DNA of 64,000 nucleotides from Clostridiales bacterium. GTDB taxonomy: Bacteria; Bacillota; Clostridia; Oscillospirales; CAG-272. This document shows, one piece after another, positions 53,332-63,779 of this stretch. Made by a program: the position numbers and the translations under genes. The notes beneath the pieces were generated by a model. That model was not told the origin of the DNA and did not search any database. It saw only the letters and a list, made by a program, of their open reading frames with translations. The DNA lies in NCBI GenBank assembly GCA_003523225.1, contig DPGK01000029.1, forward strand, positions 129,175 to 193,174, written 5' to 3'. The number at the start of each line of letters is the position of its first letter. The first letter of the stretch is position 1.

Positions 53332-56300
53332 TGGTTTACCGGATCTATACCGAAAAGAAAAAGGGACTTGACAACGAGGCGCGCGCACTGGCGTCCGACC
53401 TGCACGGGATACTTGGTATCACCTCCTTGGAGGATCTGCGGATCTTAAACCGCTATGACGTTGAAAATATCAGAAAAGAGCTGTTTGACTATGCCGTCCG
53501 CACGGTTTTTTCGGAGCCGCAGCTTGATGACGTGACCGATTCGCCGGAAATGTCCGGGGCGCGGGTCTTTGCCGTGGAGTATCTTCCGGGGCAGTTTGAC
53601 CAGCGTGCCGACTCCGCCGCGCAGTGCATTCAGATACTCTCGCAGGGCGAGCGTCCTGCGGTGCGCACCGCAAAGCTGTATCTTCTTTACGGAGATCTTT
53701 CGGACGCGGAGCTTGCGGAGGTCAAAAAGTATGTTATCAACCCGGTTGAGGCGCGCGAAGCGTCGCTTGAGACTCCCGAAACGCTGACTGTCGGTTGTGA
53801 GCTTCCGACCCGTGTGGAGACTCTTGACGGCTTTATCTCACTGTCCCGCAAAGGACTTGAAGAATTCGTGAAGAAATACGGTCTGGCAATGGATATCGAC
53901 GACGCCGAATTCTGCCGCGCCTATTTCAGCCGCGAAGGACGTGACCCGACAATTACCGAAATACGCATGATAGACACATATTGGTCGGATCACTGCAGAC
54001 ACACGACGTTCCTGACCACTGTGGACAGCGTCAGCTTTGAGGACGCGCTGCTTCAGAGGGCGTATGACGACTACATTGAGACCCGCCGGTTGCTCGGACG
54101 CACCAAGCCCGTCAACCTGATGGACATAGCCACGCTTGCTGCAAAATATCTGCGCAGCATAGGGAAGCTTTGCAAGCTGGATGAGTCGGATGAGATAAAT
54201 GCCTGCACGGTAAAAATCGAAGTCGAGGCGGACGGCGAGCGTCAGCCGTGGTTGCTGCTTTTCAAGAACGAAACTCACAATCATCCTACAGAAATAGAGC
54301 CGTTTGGCGGCGCTGCCACCTGCATCGGCGGCGCTATCCGCGACCCGCTTTCAGGACGCTCATATGTCTACGGAGCTATGCGTGTGACGGGAGCGGCTGA
54401 CCCAACCGTACCGGTATCCCAGACGCTTGAGGGCAAGCTGCCCCAGCGCAAGATCGTGACAACAGCCGCGGCTGGGTATTCCTCATACGGCAACCAGATA
54501 GGTCTTGCCACCGGGATCGTAGACGAGATATATCACCCCGGATATGCCGCAAAGCGCATGGAGATAGGGGCTGTGATCGCCGCCGCTCCCGCAGAAAATG
54601 TGCGGCGCGAATGCCCGTGCCCCGGAGATATCGTAATTCTTCTCGGCGGTAGGACGGGAAGAGATGGTTGCGGCGGAGCTACCGGTTCGTCAAAGTCACA
54701 CACCGTTGCTTCTCTTGAGAGCTGCGGGGCTGAGGTGCAAAAGGGAAATGCACCGGAGGAGCGTAAGCTGCAAAGGCTTTTCCGTAATCCGCAGGCAGCG
54801 CGCATGATAAAGCGCTGCAACGACTTCGGCGCGGGAGGCGTTTCGGTCGCCATAGGCGAGCTGGCGGACGGACTGGATATTGATCTTAACTCCGTTCCCA
54901 AAAAATATGACGGACTTGACGGCACAGAGCTGGCGATCTCAGAGTCACAGGAGAGAATGGCTGTGGTGGTCGCGCCCGAGGACGCCGCGGCGTTTACCGA
55001 AATTGCAGGAAAAGAAAATCTTGAAGCTACAATAGTTGCCAAGGTGACTGCCGAGCCGCGCCTTAAGATGCGTTGGAACGGCAGGACGATAGTTGACGTC
55101 AGCCGTGAGTTCCTTAATTCAAACGGCGCGGAAAAGCATATAACAATAAAGACCGCAAAACCGGGAAGCTTTGAAAATCCGATCCCTGCGGACTTTTCGG
55201 CGGGTTATTCCGTACTGATGAGCGACCTCAACGTCTGCTCAAAGCGCGGGCTTTCCGAGCGTTTTGACTCCACCATCGGTGCCGGTACTGTGCTTATGCC
55301 CTTCGGCGGCAGATATCAGCAGACTCCGGTGCAGGCGATGGTGCAGAAAATTTCGGTCGAAAAGGCTCATACCGATGACTGCTCCTTTATGTCATGGGGA
55401 TATAATCCGTATATAACTGAGGCAAGTCCCTACCACGGGGCATACCTTGCTGTGGTCGAGTCGGTTTCAAAGCTCATCGCATCAGGTGCTTCCTTCTGCG
55501 ATGTTTATCTTACGTTCCAGGAATACTTTGCCCGCCCCGGCAAGGATCCGGCACGTTGGGGACAGCCCATGTCCGCGCTGCTCGGCGCCTTCCGCGCTCA
55601 GAAGGAGCTTGGTGTGGCGTCAATAGGCGGCAAGGATTCAATGAGCGGCAGCTTTGAAAAGCTCGATGTCCCGCCCACGCTTGTTTCCTTCGCCGTGACC
55701 ACCGGAAAGGTCGGGGAGGCTGTTTCGCAGGAGTTCAAGAATCCGGGCAGCGAGGTGATCCTCATATCGCCCGAATATGATGAAAACGGACTGCCTGTAA
55801 CCTCGTCACTGCTTGAGGTGTTCAGCCGCGTCACATCTCTCCTGCACTCCGGAAAGGCAGTATCCTGCTATACTCCGTGTCTTGGCGGCGTTGCCGAGGC
55901 GGTGTTCAAAATGTGCATAGGCAACCGACTAGGCTTTGAATACGACAAGTCCTTGACCCTTGATGAGATGTTCGGCTACGCTTACGGCGGCTTCATACTG
56001 GAGCTTGCAGCCGGAGTGAGAGCGGAGGAGGGCAGACGCCTCGGACGCGTGACTGACATACCCTCGGTATCATGGCGTGGCGAAAGCCTTGAGCTTTCCG
56101 CGATGCAAAATGCGTATGAGAATAGGCTCGAGGGGGTTTACTCCTGCAATATCCCGACAGAGGGCAAAAAGATCGAAAATTATTCCTGCACGGAGCGCTC
56201 CGTTGCCGCGCCTGCCGTAAAATGCGCAAAGCCGCGTGTGCTGATCCCGGTTTTCCCCGGCACAAACTGCGAATACGATTCCGCAAAGGCGGTACGCGAC

Positions 56301-57026
56301 GCAGGCGCGGAGGCGGAAATATACGTTATCAACAACCTGACGTCCGACGGGATTTCCCGCAGTGTCGAGGAATTTGCCCGATTGGTCAGAGATTCGCAGA
56401 TAGTCTTTATCCCCGGCGGTTTTTCCGGAGGCGACGAGCCGGACGGTTCGGGTAAATTCATCACCGCGTTCTTCCGCAGCGCCGCTGTCCGCGAGGCTGT
56501 CGGCGAGCTGCTTGACGTGCGCGGAGGGCTTATGTGCGGCATCTGCAACGGTTTTCAAGCGCTTATAAAGTTAGGACTCGTTCCGTACGGAAAAATAATC
56601 GACACCGACGCGCATTGCCCGACGCTTACCTTCAACACGATAGGGCGTCACCAGTCTAAGATCGTGCGCACCCGCGTGACTTCGGTCAAGTCTCCGTGGC
56701 TTTCGGGCTGTGAGGTCGGGGAGATATACTCCGTTCCGATCTCCCACGGCGAGGGACGCTTTATTGCCGAGGAAAACGTTCTGCGTCAGCTTGCCGCAAA
56801 CGGTCAGATCGCCACTCAGTATGTGGATCTTGACGGAAACGCCACCGATGACATTCACTTCAATCCCAACAATTCGATGGCGGCGGTGGAGGGGATCCTC
56901 TCTCCCGACGGCAGAGTGTTCGGAAAGATGGGTCACTCAGAGCGCACGGGTGACGGACTCTATAAAAACGTACCCGGAAAGTACGACATGAAGCTGTTTG
57001 AATCAGCTGTAAAATATTTCAGATAA
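53331..57026 (+). CDS. purL: PurL, single-chain FGAM synthase
   Basis: A 1231-aa large-type phosphoribosylformylglycinamidine synthase. It combines PurS-like, PurL and PurQ functions in one chain, unlike the three-protein PurSLQ of Bacillus. The N-terminal part holds DTYWSDHCRHTTF, the synthetase region NETHNHPTEIEPFGGAATC, and later IGGKDSMSGSF. The C-terminal glutaminase begins at VLIPVFPGTNCEYDSA. Its nucleophile is Cys1072 in CGICNGFQ, and HGEGRF near the end holds the catalytic His. The 1200-1260-residue form is common in Clostridia. Confidence 0.95.
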   Translation: MVYRIYTEKKKGLDNEARALASDLHGILGITSLEDLRILNRYDVENIRKELFDYAVRTVFSEPQLDDVTDSPEMSGARVFAVEYLPGQFDQRADSAAQCIQILSQGERPAVRTAKLYLLYGDLSDAELAEVKKYVINPVEAREASLETPETLTVGCELPTRVETLDGFISLSRKGLEEFVKKYGLAMDIDDAEFCRAYFSREGRDPTITEIRMIDTYWSDHCRHTTFLTTVDSVSFEDALLQRAYDDYIETRRLLGRTKPVNLMDIATLAAKYLRSIGKLCKLDESDEINACTVKIEVEADGERQPWLLLFKNETHNHPTEIEPFGGAATCIGGAIRDPLSGRSYVYGAMRVTGAADPTVPVSQTLEGKLPQRKIVTTAAAGYSSYGNQIGLATGIVDEIYHPGYAAKRMEIGAVIAAAPAENVRRECPCPGDIVILLGGRTGRDGCGGATGSSKSHTVASLESCGAEVQKGNAPEERKLQRLFRNPQAARMIKRCNDFGAGGVSVAIGELADGLDIDLNSVPKKYDGLDGTELAISESQERMAVVVAPEDAAAFTEIAGKENLEATIVAKVTAEPRLKMRWNGRTIVDVSREFLNSNGAEKHITIKTAKPGSFENPIPADFSAGYSVLMSDLNVCSKRGLSERFDSTIGAGTVLMPFGGRYQQTPVQAMVQKISVEKAHTDDCSFMSWGYNPYITEASPYHGAYLAVVESVSKLIASGASFCDVYLTFQEYFARPGKDPARWGQPMSALLGAFRAQKELGVASIGGKDSMSGSFEKLDVPPTLVSFAVTTGKVGEAVSQEFKNPGSEVILISPEYDENGLPVTSSLLEVFSRVTSLLHSGKAVSCYTPCLGGVAEAVFKMCIGNRLGFEYDKSLTLDEMFGYAYGGFILELAAGVRAEEGRRLGRVTDIPSVSWRGESLELSAMQNAYENRLEGVYSCNIPTEGKKIENYSCTERSVAAPAVKCAKPRVLIPVFPGTNCEYDSAKAVRDAGAEAEIYVINNLTSDGISRSVEEFARLVRDSQIVFIPGGFSGGDEPDGSGKFITAFFRSAAVREAVGELLDVRGGLMCGICNGFQALIKLGLVPYGKIIDTDAHCPTLTFNTIGRHQSKIVRTRVTSVKSPWLSGCEVGEIYSVPISHGEGRFIAEENVLRQLAANGQIATQYVDLDGNATDDIHFNPNNSMAAVEGILSPDGRVFGKMGHSERTGDGLYKNVPGKYDMKLFESAVKYFR

Positions 57027-57041
57027 GATCGGAGGAACAAC

Positions 57042-58718
57042 ATGGCACACCTTACCGACATTGAAATTGCGCAGGCGTGTAAAATGAAGCCGATAAGTGA
57101 GATCGCCGCCGCCGCGCACATAGACGAGGAGCTTATTGAGCCTTACGGAAAATACAAGGCAAAGACCGACTTGTCTATCCTTGCGGACGATACCCGCAAT
57201 AACGGAAAGCTGATACTTGTTACTGCCATTACGCCCACACCTGCGGGCGAGGGCAAGACCACCACGACCATAGGACTTGCCGACGGCTTGAGAAAGATAG
57301 GCAAAAATTCCGTGGTCGCACTGCGCGAGCCGTCGCTCGGTCCCGTTTTCGGAATAAAGGGCGGAGCTGCCGGGGGCGGTTATGCTCAGGTGGTGCCTAT
57401 GGAGGATATCAACCTTCATTTCACCGGGGATTTCCACGCTATCGGTGCGGCAAACAACCTGCTTGCCGCAATGCTTGACAACCATATTCAGCAGGGCAAC
57501 GCCCTTGGTATTGACCCGCGCAGGATCACATGGAAGCGCTGTGTGGACATGAATGACCGTCAGCTCCGTTTTATCGTGGACGGTCTGGGAGGCAGGGTCA
57601 ACGGTACTCCGCGTGAGGACGGCTTTGATATAACAGTTGCTTCCGAGATCATGGCGGTGCTTTGTCTTTCATCCTCTCTTGCCGACCTTAAGGAGAGACT
57701 GGCGCGTATAATTGTCGGATACACTTATTCCGATGATCCGGTTACGGCAGGTCAGCTCAAGGCGGCTGGCGCTATGGCGGCGCTGCTTAAGGATGCGCTG
57801 AAGCCTAACCTTGTGCAGACGCTTGAGGGGACACCCGCACTTGTACACGGCGGTCCGTTTGCCAATATCGCACACGGCTGCAATTCGGTCATTGCCACAA
57901 GGATGGCACTGAAGCTCGGCGACTACGCCGTTACCGAGGCAGGCTTCGGGGCAGACCTCGGAGCTGAAAAGTTCCTTGATATCAAATGCCGCATGGCGGG
58001 GCTTGTCCCTGACGCTGTGGTCGTGGTGGCAACTGTCCGCGCGCTGAAAATGCACGGCGGCTTGCCCAAGACCGAGCTTGCGCGCGAGGATCTTTGCGCG
58101 CTTGAAAAAGGTATTCCCAATCTTCTGCGTCATGTTTCAAATATTAAAAATGTGTATAAGCTGCCGTGCGTAGTTGCGCTTAACCGTTTTCCGACCGATA
58201 CCGATGCTGAGGTCAGCTTCATAATTGACAAGTGCCGTGAGCTGGGTGTGAATGCGGTGCTTTCCACCGTCTGGGCTGACGGCGGAAAGGGAGGAGAAGC
58301 GCTTGCCCGCGAGGTCGTAAGACTTTGCGAGGAGGAAAAAGGTGATTTTACCTTTGCGTACCCGTCCGACCTCAGTCTTGAGGAAAAGATCAATGCTGTC
58401 GTCACCAAAATATACGGCGGCAGCGGCGTTACCTATCTTCCCGAAGCAAAGAAACAGCTGGCAAAGCTCACCGATATGGGATTTGGGGGATGCCCGGTAT
58501 GTATTGCCAAAACGCAGTACAGCTTTTCGGACGACCCGACAAAGCTCGGCGCTCCCACCGACTTCACCGTTACCGTAAAGAATGTCAGGGTATCTGCCGG
58601 GGCGGGATTTGTGGTCGTGCTTACAGGCGACATAATGACTATGCCGGGGCTGCCCAAGTCGCCCGCCGCAGAGCGTATCGAAGTAGACGAAAACGGAAAG
58701 ATCACCGGACTGTTCTGA
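57042..58718 (+). CDS. fhs: Formate-tetrahydrofolate ligase
   Basis: A 558-aa enzyme making 10-formyl-THF from formate, THF and ATP. The ATP loop [56 protein letters not shown] block and [13 protein letters not shown] are standard. It closes the purine operon 15 bases after purL and supplies the cofactor for PurN and the AICAR transformylase encoded in the same operon. A strong terminator follows. Confidence 0.96.
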   Translation: MAHLTDIEIAQACKMKPISEIAAAAHIDEELIEPYGKYKAKTDLSILADDTRNNGKLILVTAITPTPAGEGKTTTTIGLADGLRKIGKNSVVALREPSLGPVFGIKGGAAGGGYAQVVPMEDINLHFTGDFHAIGAANNLLAAMLDNHIQQGNALGIDPRRITWKRCVDMNDRQLRFIVDGLGGRVNGTPREDGFDITVASEIMAVLCLSSSLADLKERLARIIVGYTYSDDPVTAGQLKAAGAMAALLKDALKPNLVQTLEGTPALVHGGPFANIAHGCNSVIATRMALKLGDYAVTEAGFGADLGAEKFLDIKCRMAGLVPDAVVVVATVRALKMHGGLPKTELAREDLCALEKGIPNLLRHVSNIKNVYKLPCVVALNRFPTDTDAEVSFIIDKCRELGVNAVLSTVWADGGKGGEALAREVVRLCEEEKGDFTFAYPSDLSLEEKINAVVTKIYGGSGVTYLPEAKKQLAKLTDMGFGGCPVCIAKTQYSFSDDPTKLGAPTDFTVTVKNVRVSAGAGFVVVLTGDIMTMPGLPKSPAAERIEVDENGKITGLF

Positions 58719-58743
58719 TCTGCTAATACTGAAACAAAATAAA

Positions 58744-58781
58744 AAACCCATCCCCCTGCCGAACGGCAGGGGAATGGGTTT
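58744..58781. terminator. Bidirectional terminator after fhs
   Basis: A GC-rich stem of about 16 pairs with one mismatch and a 4-base loop (58744-58760 with 58765-58781). The A run at 58741-58746 gives the minus-strand reading a T tract, so it ends both the purine operon and the convergent repeat-protein gene. Confidence 0.88.
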
Positions 58782-58818
58782 ATCCGCATTGAAGCGGGTC
58801 ATTCAGAAAGCGGTTTGC

Positions 58819-60561
58819 TTATTCGGCGATTACTTTCTTCTTGGATACGTAAGCGATGCCAAGCACGGCAACAACTGCAACTGCCGCAACAGCGACGAGA
58901 GCATAGTCACCGGTGATGGGAGGATCTACGGGGTCGGGGTTCACATTGACAGGCTCGATTGTGGTGAGCTTGCCGCCGTCAAGATACACATAGATAGTTC
59001 CCGCTGCAGCGTTTGCCTTGTCAACGAGATCCTGAGACACGGCGTCGACTCTGGTGATAGCTCTTACATTTACCGGAGTTTCGGCGGTGTTGGTGAATAC
59101 CATCTCATTGTCGGCAGTAGCGACTGTGGCGTAGGTATCGTCGGTGTAGGTGTTGAACTTGTAAGCTGTGCCGTCAAGATCCTTGCCGAGAACGGTTTCA
59201 AGCGGGATGCGGTTTTTGGCGTTGGCTTCGCCGTCAGAATAGGAAGCCCAGGAGAACCATTCGGTCTTGCCGCCGTCAACGATGAATACGTTTTCAACGG
59301 TGCACTGTTCAACTGCCACGTTGGAGCAGCTGAAGATTGCCAGACGAGTGAACTTATCGGTTACAGGAAGAGCTTCCATTTCGCCGGCGCCGATGCAGTT
59401 CTTGATGGTCGTTCCGACGGAGTTGGTGTAAGCTACGAACTGAGAACCGAACTGTCCGGCGGAGACCTTACCGATGTTTACGCAGTTGGTAATTACATAG
59501 TAAGCATCATTTGTGCCGTAGCCATAGCCGGCAATACCGCCAACGCGGTAACCGCCGGAGACATCACCGGTGTTGAGGCAGTTCTTGATGGTGTAGTTGA
59601 CAGCAATGCCCTTAGATCCGGCGTTGCCTATAATACCGGCGGCGTCGCCTTTTACGGAGTTTTCTATGTAAGAGTCGATCTTACCGTTGTTGATGCAGCC
59701 ATCGATCACAAGGGGAGTGGTGGTGCTGCCGTCGCAGGCGTAACCGATGATACCGCCGGCGATGTTGCCCTTGAGAGCCTCGTGCTTTGCGGTTACATTA
59801 CCGTTGTTGACGGAGTTGTAGACCTCAGCGGACTTTCTTGCGTCACCGATGATGCCGCCTGCGCGGTAACCGGCAACGATCTCACCGTTGTTGGTGCAGT
59901 TCTTTACGATAACGGCGTCTGTTCCGTTGTAGCCGATAATACCGCCAGCGGCAGCTCCGGAGGCGTTGTCAAGGCTTGTTACTTTGCCCTTGTTGAGGCA
60001 GTTCTCAAACAGAGTTCCGTATATCTGAGATTCACCGCAGATACCGCCGGTAGCTTCCGGACCGGTGATGGCGCCTTCATTCACGCAGTTTCTCAGGATA
60101 GCAGCGCTTCCTTTGGAAGCCTTGCCGAGAATACCGCCAAGGCAAGCGTCCTCAGTGGAGGGCCTGGAGCTGGTGACGTTGGCTTTGTTGGTGATGTTCT
60201 CAAAGAGAGCATTTCCGGCGTTGGTGTTCATTGCAACAGCACCGACGTATTTGTCACCGGATACGATGTCGCCGACGACAGTCAGGTTCTTTACGGTACC
60301 GTTCATCAGAGCAAACATAAGAACGGATGTGGTGACTGTGTGTCCCGCACCGTCAAGAGTTCCGGTGAACGCGGTTCCGTCTGTTACTTCATAGGTGGCG
60401 TCAATTGTGATGTCGGCGGCGAGAACATAATTGCCGTCGGGAGCCATTGCCGCGAAATCGGCGGCGGATGAGATCGCAACTGCATCGGTAGCGGATGCAC
60501 CGATGCAGAACAGAGCGGAAATCATCAGCAGACTGAGTACGATTGATACGATTTTGCGCAT
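58819..60561 (-). CDS. Wall-anchored repeat protein with GLUG-like rungs
   Basis: A 580-aa secreted protein. The signal peptide reaches about residue 24 (ends GASA). An N-terminal AADFAAMAPDGNYVLAADI block is followed by GTFTG-like LDGAGHTV. About ten rungs of the type N-C-x-N-x-G-x-V/I then alternate with GGIxG turns, as expected for a right-handed beta-helix. The C-terminus has a Pro-rich spacer, PPITGD, a hydrophobic helix and KKK. This fits a sortase-type signal with P-x-T-G-D in place of L-P-x-T-G, frequent in gut Clostridia. It shares repeat style with the lipoprotein at 29-1411. No sortase gene is in the window. Confidence 0.82.
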   Translation of the reverse strand: MRKIVSIVLSLLMISALFCIGASATDAVAISSAADFAAMAPDGNYVLAADITIDATYEVTDGTAFTGTLDGAGHTVTTSVLMFALMNGTVKNLTVVGDIVSGDKYVGAVAMNTNAGNALFENITNKANVTSSRPSTEDACLGGILGKASKGSAAILRNCVNEGAITGPEATGGICGESQIYGTLFENCLNKGKVTSLDNASGAAAGGIIGYNGTDAVIVKNCTNNGEIVAGYRAGGIIGDARKSAEVYNSVNNGNVTAKHEALKGNIAGGIIGYACDGSTTTPLVIDGCINNGKIDSYIENSVKGDAAGIIGNAGSKGIAVNYTIKNCLNTGDVSGGYRVGGIAGYGYGTNDAYYVITNCVNIGKVSAGQFGSQFVAYTNSVGTTIKNCIGAGEMEALPVTDKFTRLAIFSCSNVAVEQCTVENVFIVDGGKTEWFSWASYSDGEANAKNRIPLETVLGKDLDGTAYKFNTYTDDTYATVATADNEMVFTNTAETPVNVRAITRVDAVSQDLVDKANAAAGTIYVYLDGGKLTTIEPVNVNPDPVDPPITGDYALVAVAAVAVVAVLGIAYVSKKKVIAE

Positions 60562-60635
60562 AATGATACCTCTTTCTTTAATTGTGATTTTTTCGCAGTC
60601 TGAGCCAGCCCGCGAAAGTATATGGTACAGTATTA

Positions 60636-60664
60636 ATTATAACTAAAAAAACATTGCTTGTCAA
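60636..60664 (-). promoter_or_regulatory. Perfect consensus promoter of the repeat protein
   Basis: On the minus strand TTGACA (60664-60659), 17 bases, TATAAT (60641-60636). An AGAGG ribosome site precedes the ATG at 60561. The rest of the 285-base gap to ftsH holds a TATAAT box for ftsH at 60806-60811 without a clear -35, and nothing else that I see. Confidence 0.85.
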
Positions 60665-60846
60665 GGCTTATTTATTATTTTTTATCCAAACAGATGTATT
60701 CAAAAATTTCTTTTATATTTAAGGTCAACAGTGTCGCAACTGCTGAAGTTATGAAAATTCACAATCGCGTCATATGCCTGTGCGGAAATCGTCACCCGCA
60801 GGCGGTATAATATTATCGAAATATACAGAAAGGACATCCCTGACGC

Positions 60847-62658
60847 ATGAATGAAGTACAAAAACCTAAAAAACCGCTGATATTTTACTATGTAATTGTG
60901 CTTTTGGTGATTTTGTTTATCAATATTTTCGTTATGCCCGAGATTGCCCGTCATCAGATAAAAGAAGTCGATTACGGCGAGTTCATGAGTATGACAGAAA
61001 ACCAGGAGATAGGAGAGGTTCAGGTTCAGGAAAACCAGATACTTTTCACCTCCAAGGACGGAAAGAGCATCTACAAGACCGGAATCATGAACGACCCGGA
61101 GCTTACACAGAGGCTTCGCGACTCCGGTGCAAAGTTTTCAAGTGAGATAATCGAGGAGACTTCCCCAATACTCAGCTTTTTGCTTTCCTGGATATTGCCG
61201 ATGGTGATCTTCATCGGTCTCGGTCAGCTTCTGTCCCGCCAGCTCATGAAGAAGGCGGGCGGCGGCAACTCCATGATGTTCAACATGGGCAAGAGCAATG
61301 CCAAGGTGTATGTAAAATCCTCAAACGGCATCAGATTCTCCGATGTTGCCGGCGAGGATGAGGCAAAGGAAAATCTGGCTGAGATCGTGCATTATCTGCA
61401 CAATCCCAAGGAATATGAGGAAATAGGCGCCTCCATGCCTAAAGGAATACTGCTTGTAGGCCCTCCCGGCACGGGTAAGACGATGCTTGCCAAGGCTGTT
61501 GCGGGCGAGGCGAATGTCCCGTTCTTCTCAATGTCGGGTTCTGAATTTGTCGAAATGTTCGTCGGCATGGGCGCATCAAAGGTGCGCGACCTGTTCAGCC
61601 AGGCAAAGGAGAAAGCTCCGTGCATCGTTTTCATTGACGAGATAGACGCAATTGGACAGAAGCGTGACGGACGCATCGGCGGCAACGACGAGCGCGAGCA
61701 GACGCTGAATCAGCTGCTGACCGAGATGGACGGATTTGAGGGGAATGCAGGTGTGATAATCCTTGCCGCCACCAACCGTCCTGAGGTGCTTGACCCGGCG
61801 CTGACCCGTCCCGGGCGCTTTGACAGACGTGTTCCTGTCGAGCTTCCCGACCTCAAGGGCAGAGAGGCGATACTCCGCGTGCACGCACAGAAGATCAAGA
61901 CCGAGCAGGGCATTGACTATTCCCGCATAGCCCGTATGGCTTCCGGCGCGTCGGGTGCAGAGCTTGCCAACATAGTCAACGAAGCGGCGCTTCACGCCAT
62001 TCGCGACGGCAGAAAAGCAGCGGGACAGGCTGATTTTGAAGAAAGCATCGAAGTCGTCATTGCCGGATATCAGAAGAAGAACGCGATACTGACCGACAAG
62101 GAAAAGATGATTGTGGCGTATCACGAGATAGGTCACGCGCTTGTGGCTGCAAAGCAGACAAACTCCGCACCGGTACAGAAGATAACGATAGTTCCGCGCA
62201 CATCGGGCGCTCTTGGCTACACCATGCAGGTGGAGGAGGGCAACCATTACCTGATGAGCAAGGAGGAGATCGAAAATAAGATAGCCACCTTTACTGGCGG
62301 CAGAGCCGCGGAGGAGATCGCTGTCGGTTCGGTAACAACCGGTGCGTCAAACGACATCGAGCAGGCGACACGTCTTGCCCGCGCGATGATAACGCAGTAC
62401 GGTATGAGCGACGATTTCGGAATGGTGGCGCTTGAGACCGTGAACAACCAGTATCTCGGCGGAGACGCAGCTCTCGCCTGCTCTCCCGAAACGCAGACCG
62501 AGATCGACCGTAAGGTCGTCGAGTTGGTAAAGAAGCAGTATGAGCGCGCAAAGGCGATACTTAACGAAAACCGTGCGAAGCTCGGAGAGCTTGCAAAGTA
62601 TCTTTATGAGAACGAGACAATAACGGGTGAGGAATTCATGAATATACTCAATGCTTAA
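60847..62658 (+). CDS. ftsH: ATP-dependent zinc metalloprotease FtsH
   Basis: A 603-aa membrane AAA+ protease that degrades damaged membrane and regulatory proteins. Two transmembrane helices (about 10-28 and 103-120) flank a small extracytoplasmic domain. The AAA module has Walker A GPPGTGKT starting at Gly205, Walker [12 protein letters not shown] and the arginine-finger region RPGRFDRRV. The protease zinc site is HEIGH (His426, Glu427, His430), where HEAGH is more common. An AAAGGA site lies about 14 bases before the ATG. Confidence 0.95.
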   Translation: MNEVQKPKKPLIFYYVIVLLVILFINIFVMPEIARHQIKEVDYGEFMSMTENQEIGEVQVQENQILFTSKDGKSIYKTGIMNDPELTQRLRDSGAKFSSEIIEETSPILSFLLSWILPMVIFIGLGQLLSRQLMKKAGGGNSMMFNMGKSNAKVYVKSSNGIRFSDVAGEDEAKENLAEIVHYLHNPKEYEEIGASMPKGILLVGPPGTGKTMLAKAVAGEANVPFFSMSGSEFVEMFVGMGASKVRDLFSQAKEKAPCIVFIDEIDAIGQKRDGRIGGNDEREQTLNQLLTEMDGFEGNAGVIILAATNRPEVLDPALTRPGRFDRRVPVELPDLKGREAILRVHAQKIKTEQGIDYSRIARMASGASGAELANIVNEAALHAIRDGRKAAGQADFEESIEVVIAGYQKKNAILTDKEKMIVAYHEIGHALVAAKQTNSAPVQKITIVPRTSGALGYTMQVEEGNHYLMSKEEIENKIATFTGGRAAEEIAVGSVTTGASNDIEQATRLARAMITQYGMSDDFGMVALETVNNQYLGGDAALACSPETQTEIDRKVVELVKKQYERAKAILNENRAKLGELAKYLYENETITGEEFMNILNA

Positions 62659-62669
62659 GGAGAGTGACA

Positions 62670-63665
62670 ATGAAAAAGCCGATCTCGGGTACATGGTTTG
62701 AGTTCACTCATCACAATATTGCAGAGGGAAAATACTGGAATCCTGCCTGCCGCAGCTTCGGTGCGGAGGAATGGCGCGAAAAGATCAGAGAGATAAAAAG
62801 TCTCGGCATGAAATATCTTGTGCTCATGTGCACATCTCTCGTTTATGAGGATCACGCGGAGTCCTATTTCAGGACCGACATTTATCCGTTCGCCGAGGAA
62901 TTTGCGTGCGACGATCCGATTGAAGCGATACTCACAGAGGCTGATATTCAAGGGATAGCCGTGTTTGTGTCGACCGGGTTTTACGGCATATGGACGCACA
63001 CTGCCGAGAATATGATGAGCAAAGAGGTGACGGCGCGGGCTTTCCGTGCAATGGAGCAGCTTTACGCCGCATATGGCTCGCATCCGTCCTTCGTCGGCTG
63101 GTATTATCCCGACGAGGCCTGTATCAGAGGGCACTTTTCCCCCGAATTCATAGATTATTGTAACCGTTACAGTGCGTTTGCGCATACTCTCGATCCAAGG
63201 CTTAAAACACTTATCGCGCCGTTCGGTACGAATATTTTGTCCGCAGATGACGAATACGTAAGGCAGCTTGATTCTCTTGATGTGGATATCGTGGCATATC
63301 AGGATGAGGTAGGTGTAAGAAAATCCACTCCCGACCAGACCGGCGCGTATTACGCTGCGCTTCGCCGAGCGCATGACCGTTCGGGCAGAAGTGCGCTGTG
63401 GGCGGATATGGAGATATTCCGATTCGAGGGTGAGGTGTACCGTTCCGCCCTGCTTCCTGCGGATATAGACAGGATATCAGAACAGCTTGAGGCGGTATCT
63501 GAGTTCTGCGATGAGGTGCTTTGCTATCAGTATCTCGGACTCATGAACCGCCCTGGCAGCCGCGCTTTTTGCGGTCATCCGAGCTCTTTGGAGCTTTACG
63601 AGTCATACAGACGCCTCCGCGAGGAGCTTGTGGGCGATAAAGAGTCCGAAAAAGTCTGTTTGTGA
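62670..63665 (+). CDS. DUF4434 domain protein (glycosidase-like TIM barrel)
   Basis: A 331-aa protein with the DUF4434 pattern. It opens with ISGTWFEFTHHNIAEGKYWN, and then has WREKIREIKSLGMKYLVLM, HPSFVGWYYPDEA and later VDIVAYQDEVGV, giving an alpha/beta barrel like that of glycosidases. The carboxylates in YYPDEA and YQDEVG would be candidates for catalysis. Most relatives are exported, but no signal peptide is visible here. The ATG at 62670 follows AAGGAG by 7 bases. It lies 11 bases after ftsH and may be co-transcribed. The substrate is unknown. Confidence 0.75.
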   Translation: MKKPISGTWFEFTHHNIAEGKYWNPACRSFGAEEWREKIREIKSLGMKYLVLMCTSLVYEDHAESYFRTDIYPFAEEFACDDPIEAILTEADIQGIAVFVSTGFYGIWTHTAENMMSKEVTARAFRAMEQLYAAYGSHPSFVGWYYPDEACIRGHFSPEFIDYCNRYSAFAHTLDPRLKTLIAPFGTNILSADDEYVRQLDSLDVDIVAYQDEVGVRKSTPDQTGAYYAALRRAHDRSGRSALWADMEIFRFEGEVYRSALLPADIDRISEQLEAVSEFCDEVLCYQYLGLMNRPGSRAFCGHPSSLELYESYRRLREELVGDKESEKVCL

Positions 63666-63685
63666 TGCAAAAAGGCTTAAATATT

Positions 63686-63724
63686 CATCCGGCGCTTGAC
63701 ATCCTGCGCCGGATGCTTTATAAT
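63686..63724 (+). promoter_or_regulatory. proS promoter nested in a 10-base inverted repeat
   Basis: The arm CATCCGGCGC (63686-63695) pairs exactly with GCGCCGGATG (63706-63715). The 10-base loop starts with TTGACA (63696-63701), and TATAAT (63719-63724) follows 17 bases later. It may act as an operator, or as the terminator of the upstream gene merged with the promoter. Confidence 0.7.
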
Positions 63725-63779
63725 ATTGTATAATTGTATAAATGAAGTTTTGTTATCTTCCCGAAAGGATTTTTTCATC

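Noticed and set aside
58774..60471. 565-codon plus-strand open frame
   Set aside because: It lies antisense to the wall-anchored repeat protein. The repeat-rich GC-biased gene keeps the opposite frame open. It has no ribosome site, and its translation is low-complexity Gly/Val/Asp.
63725..63779. T-box leader for proS
   Set aside because: The leader is only about 50 bases and lacks a T-box sequence and specifier stem.
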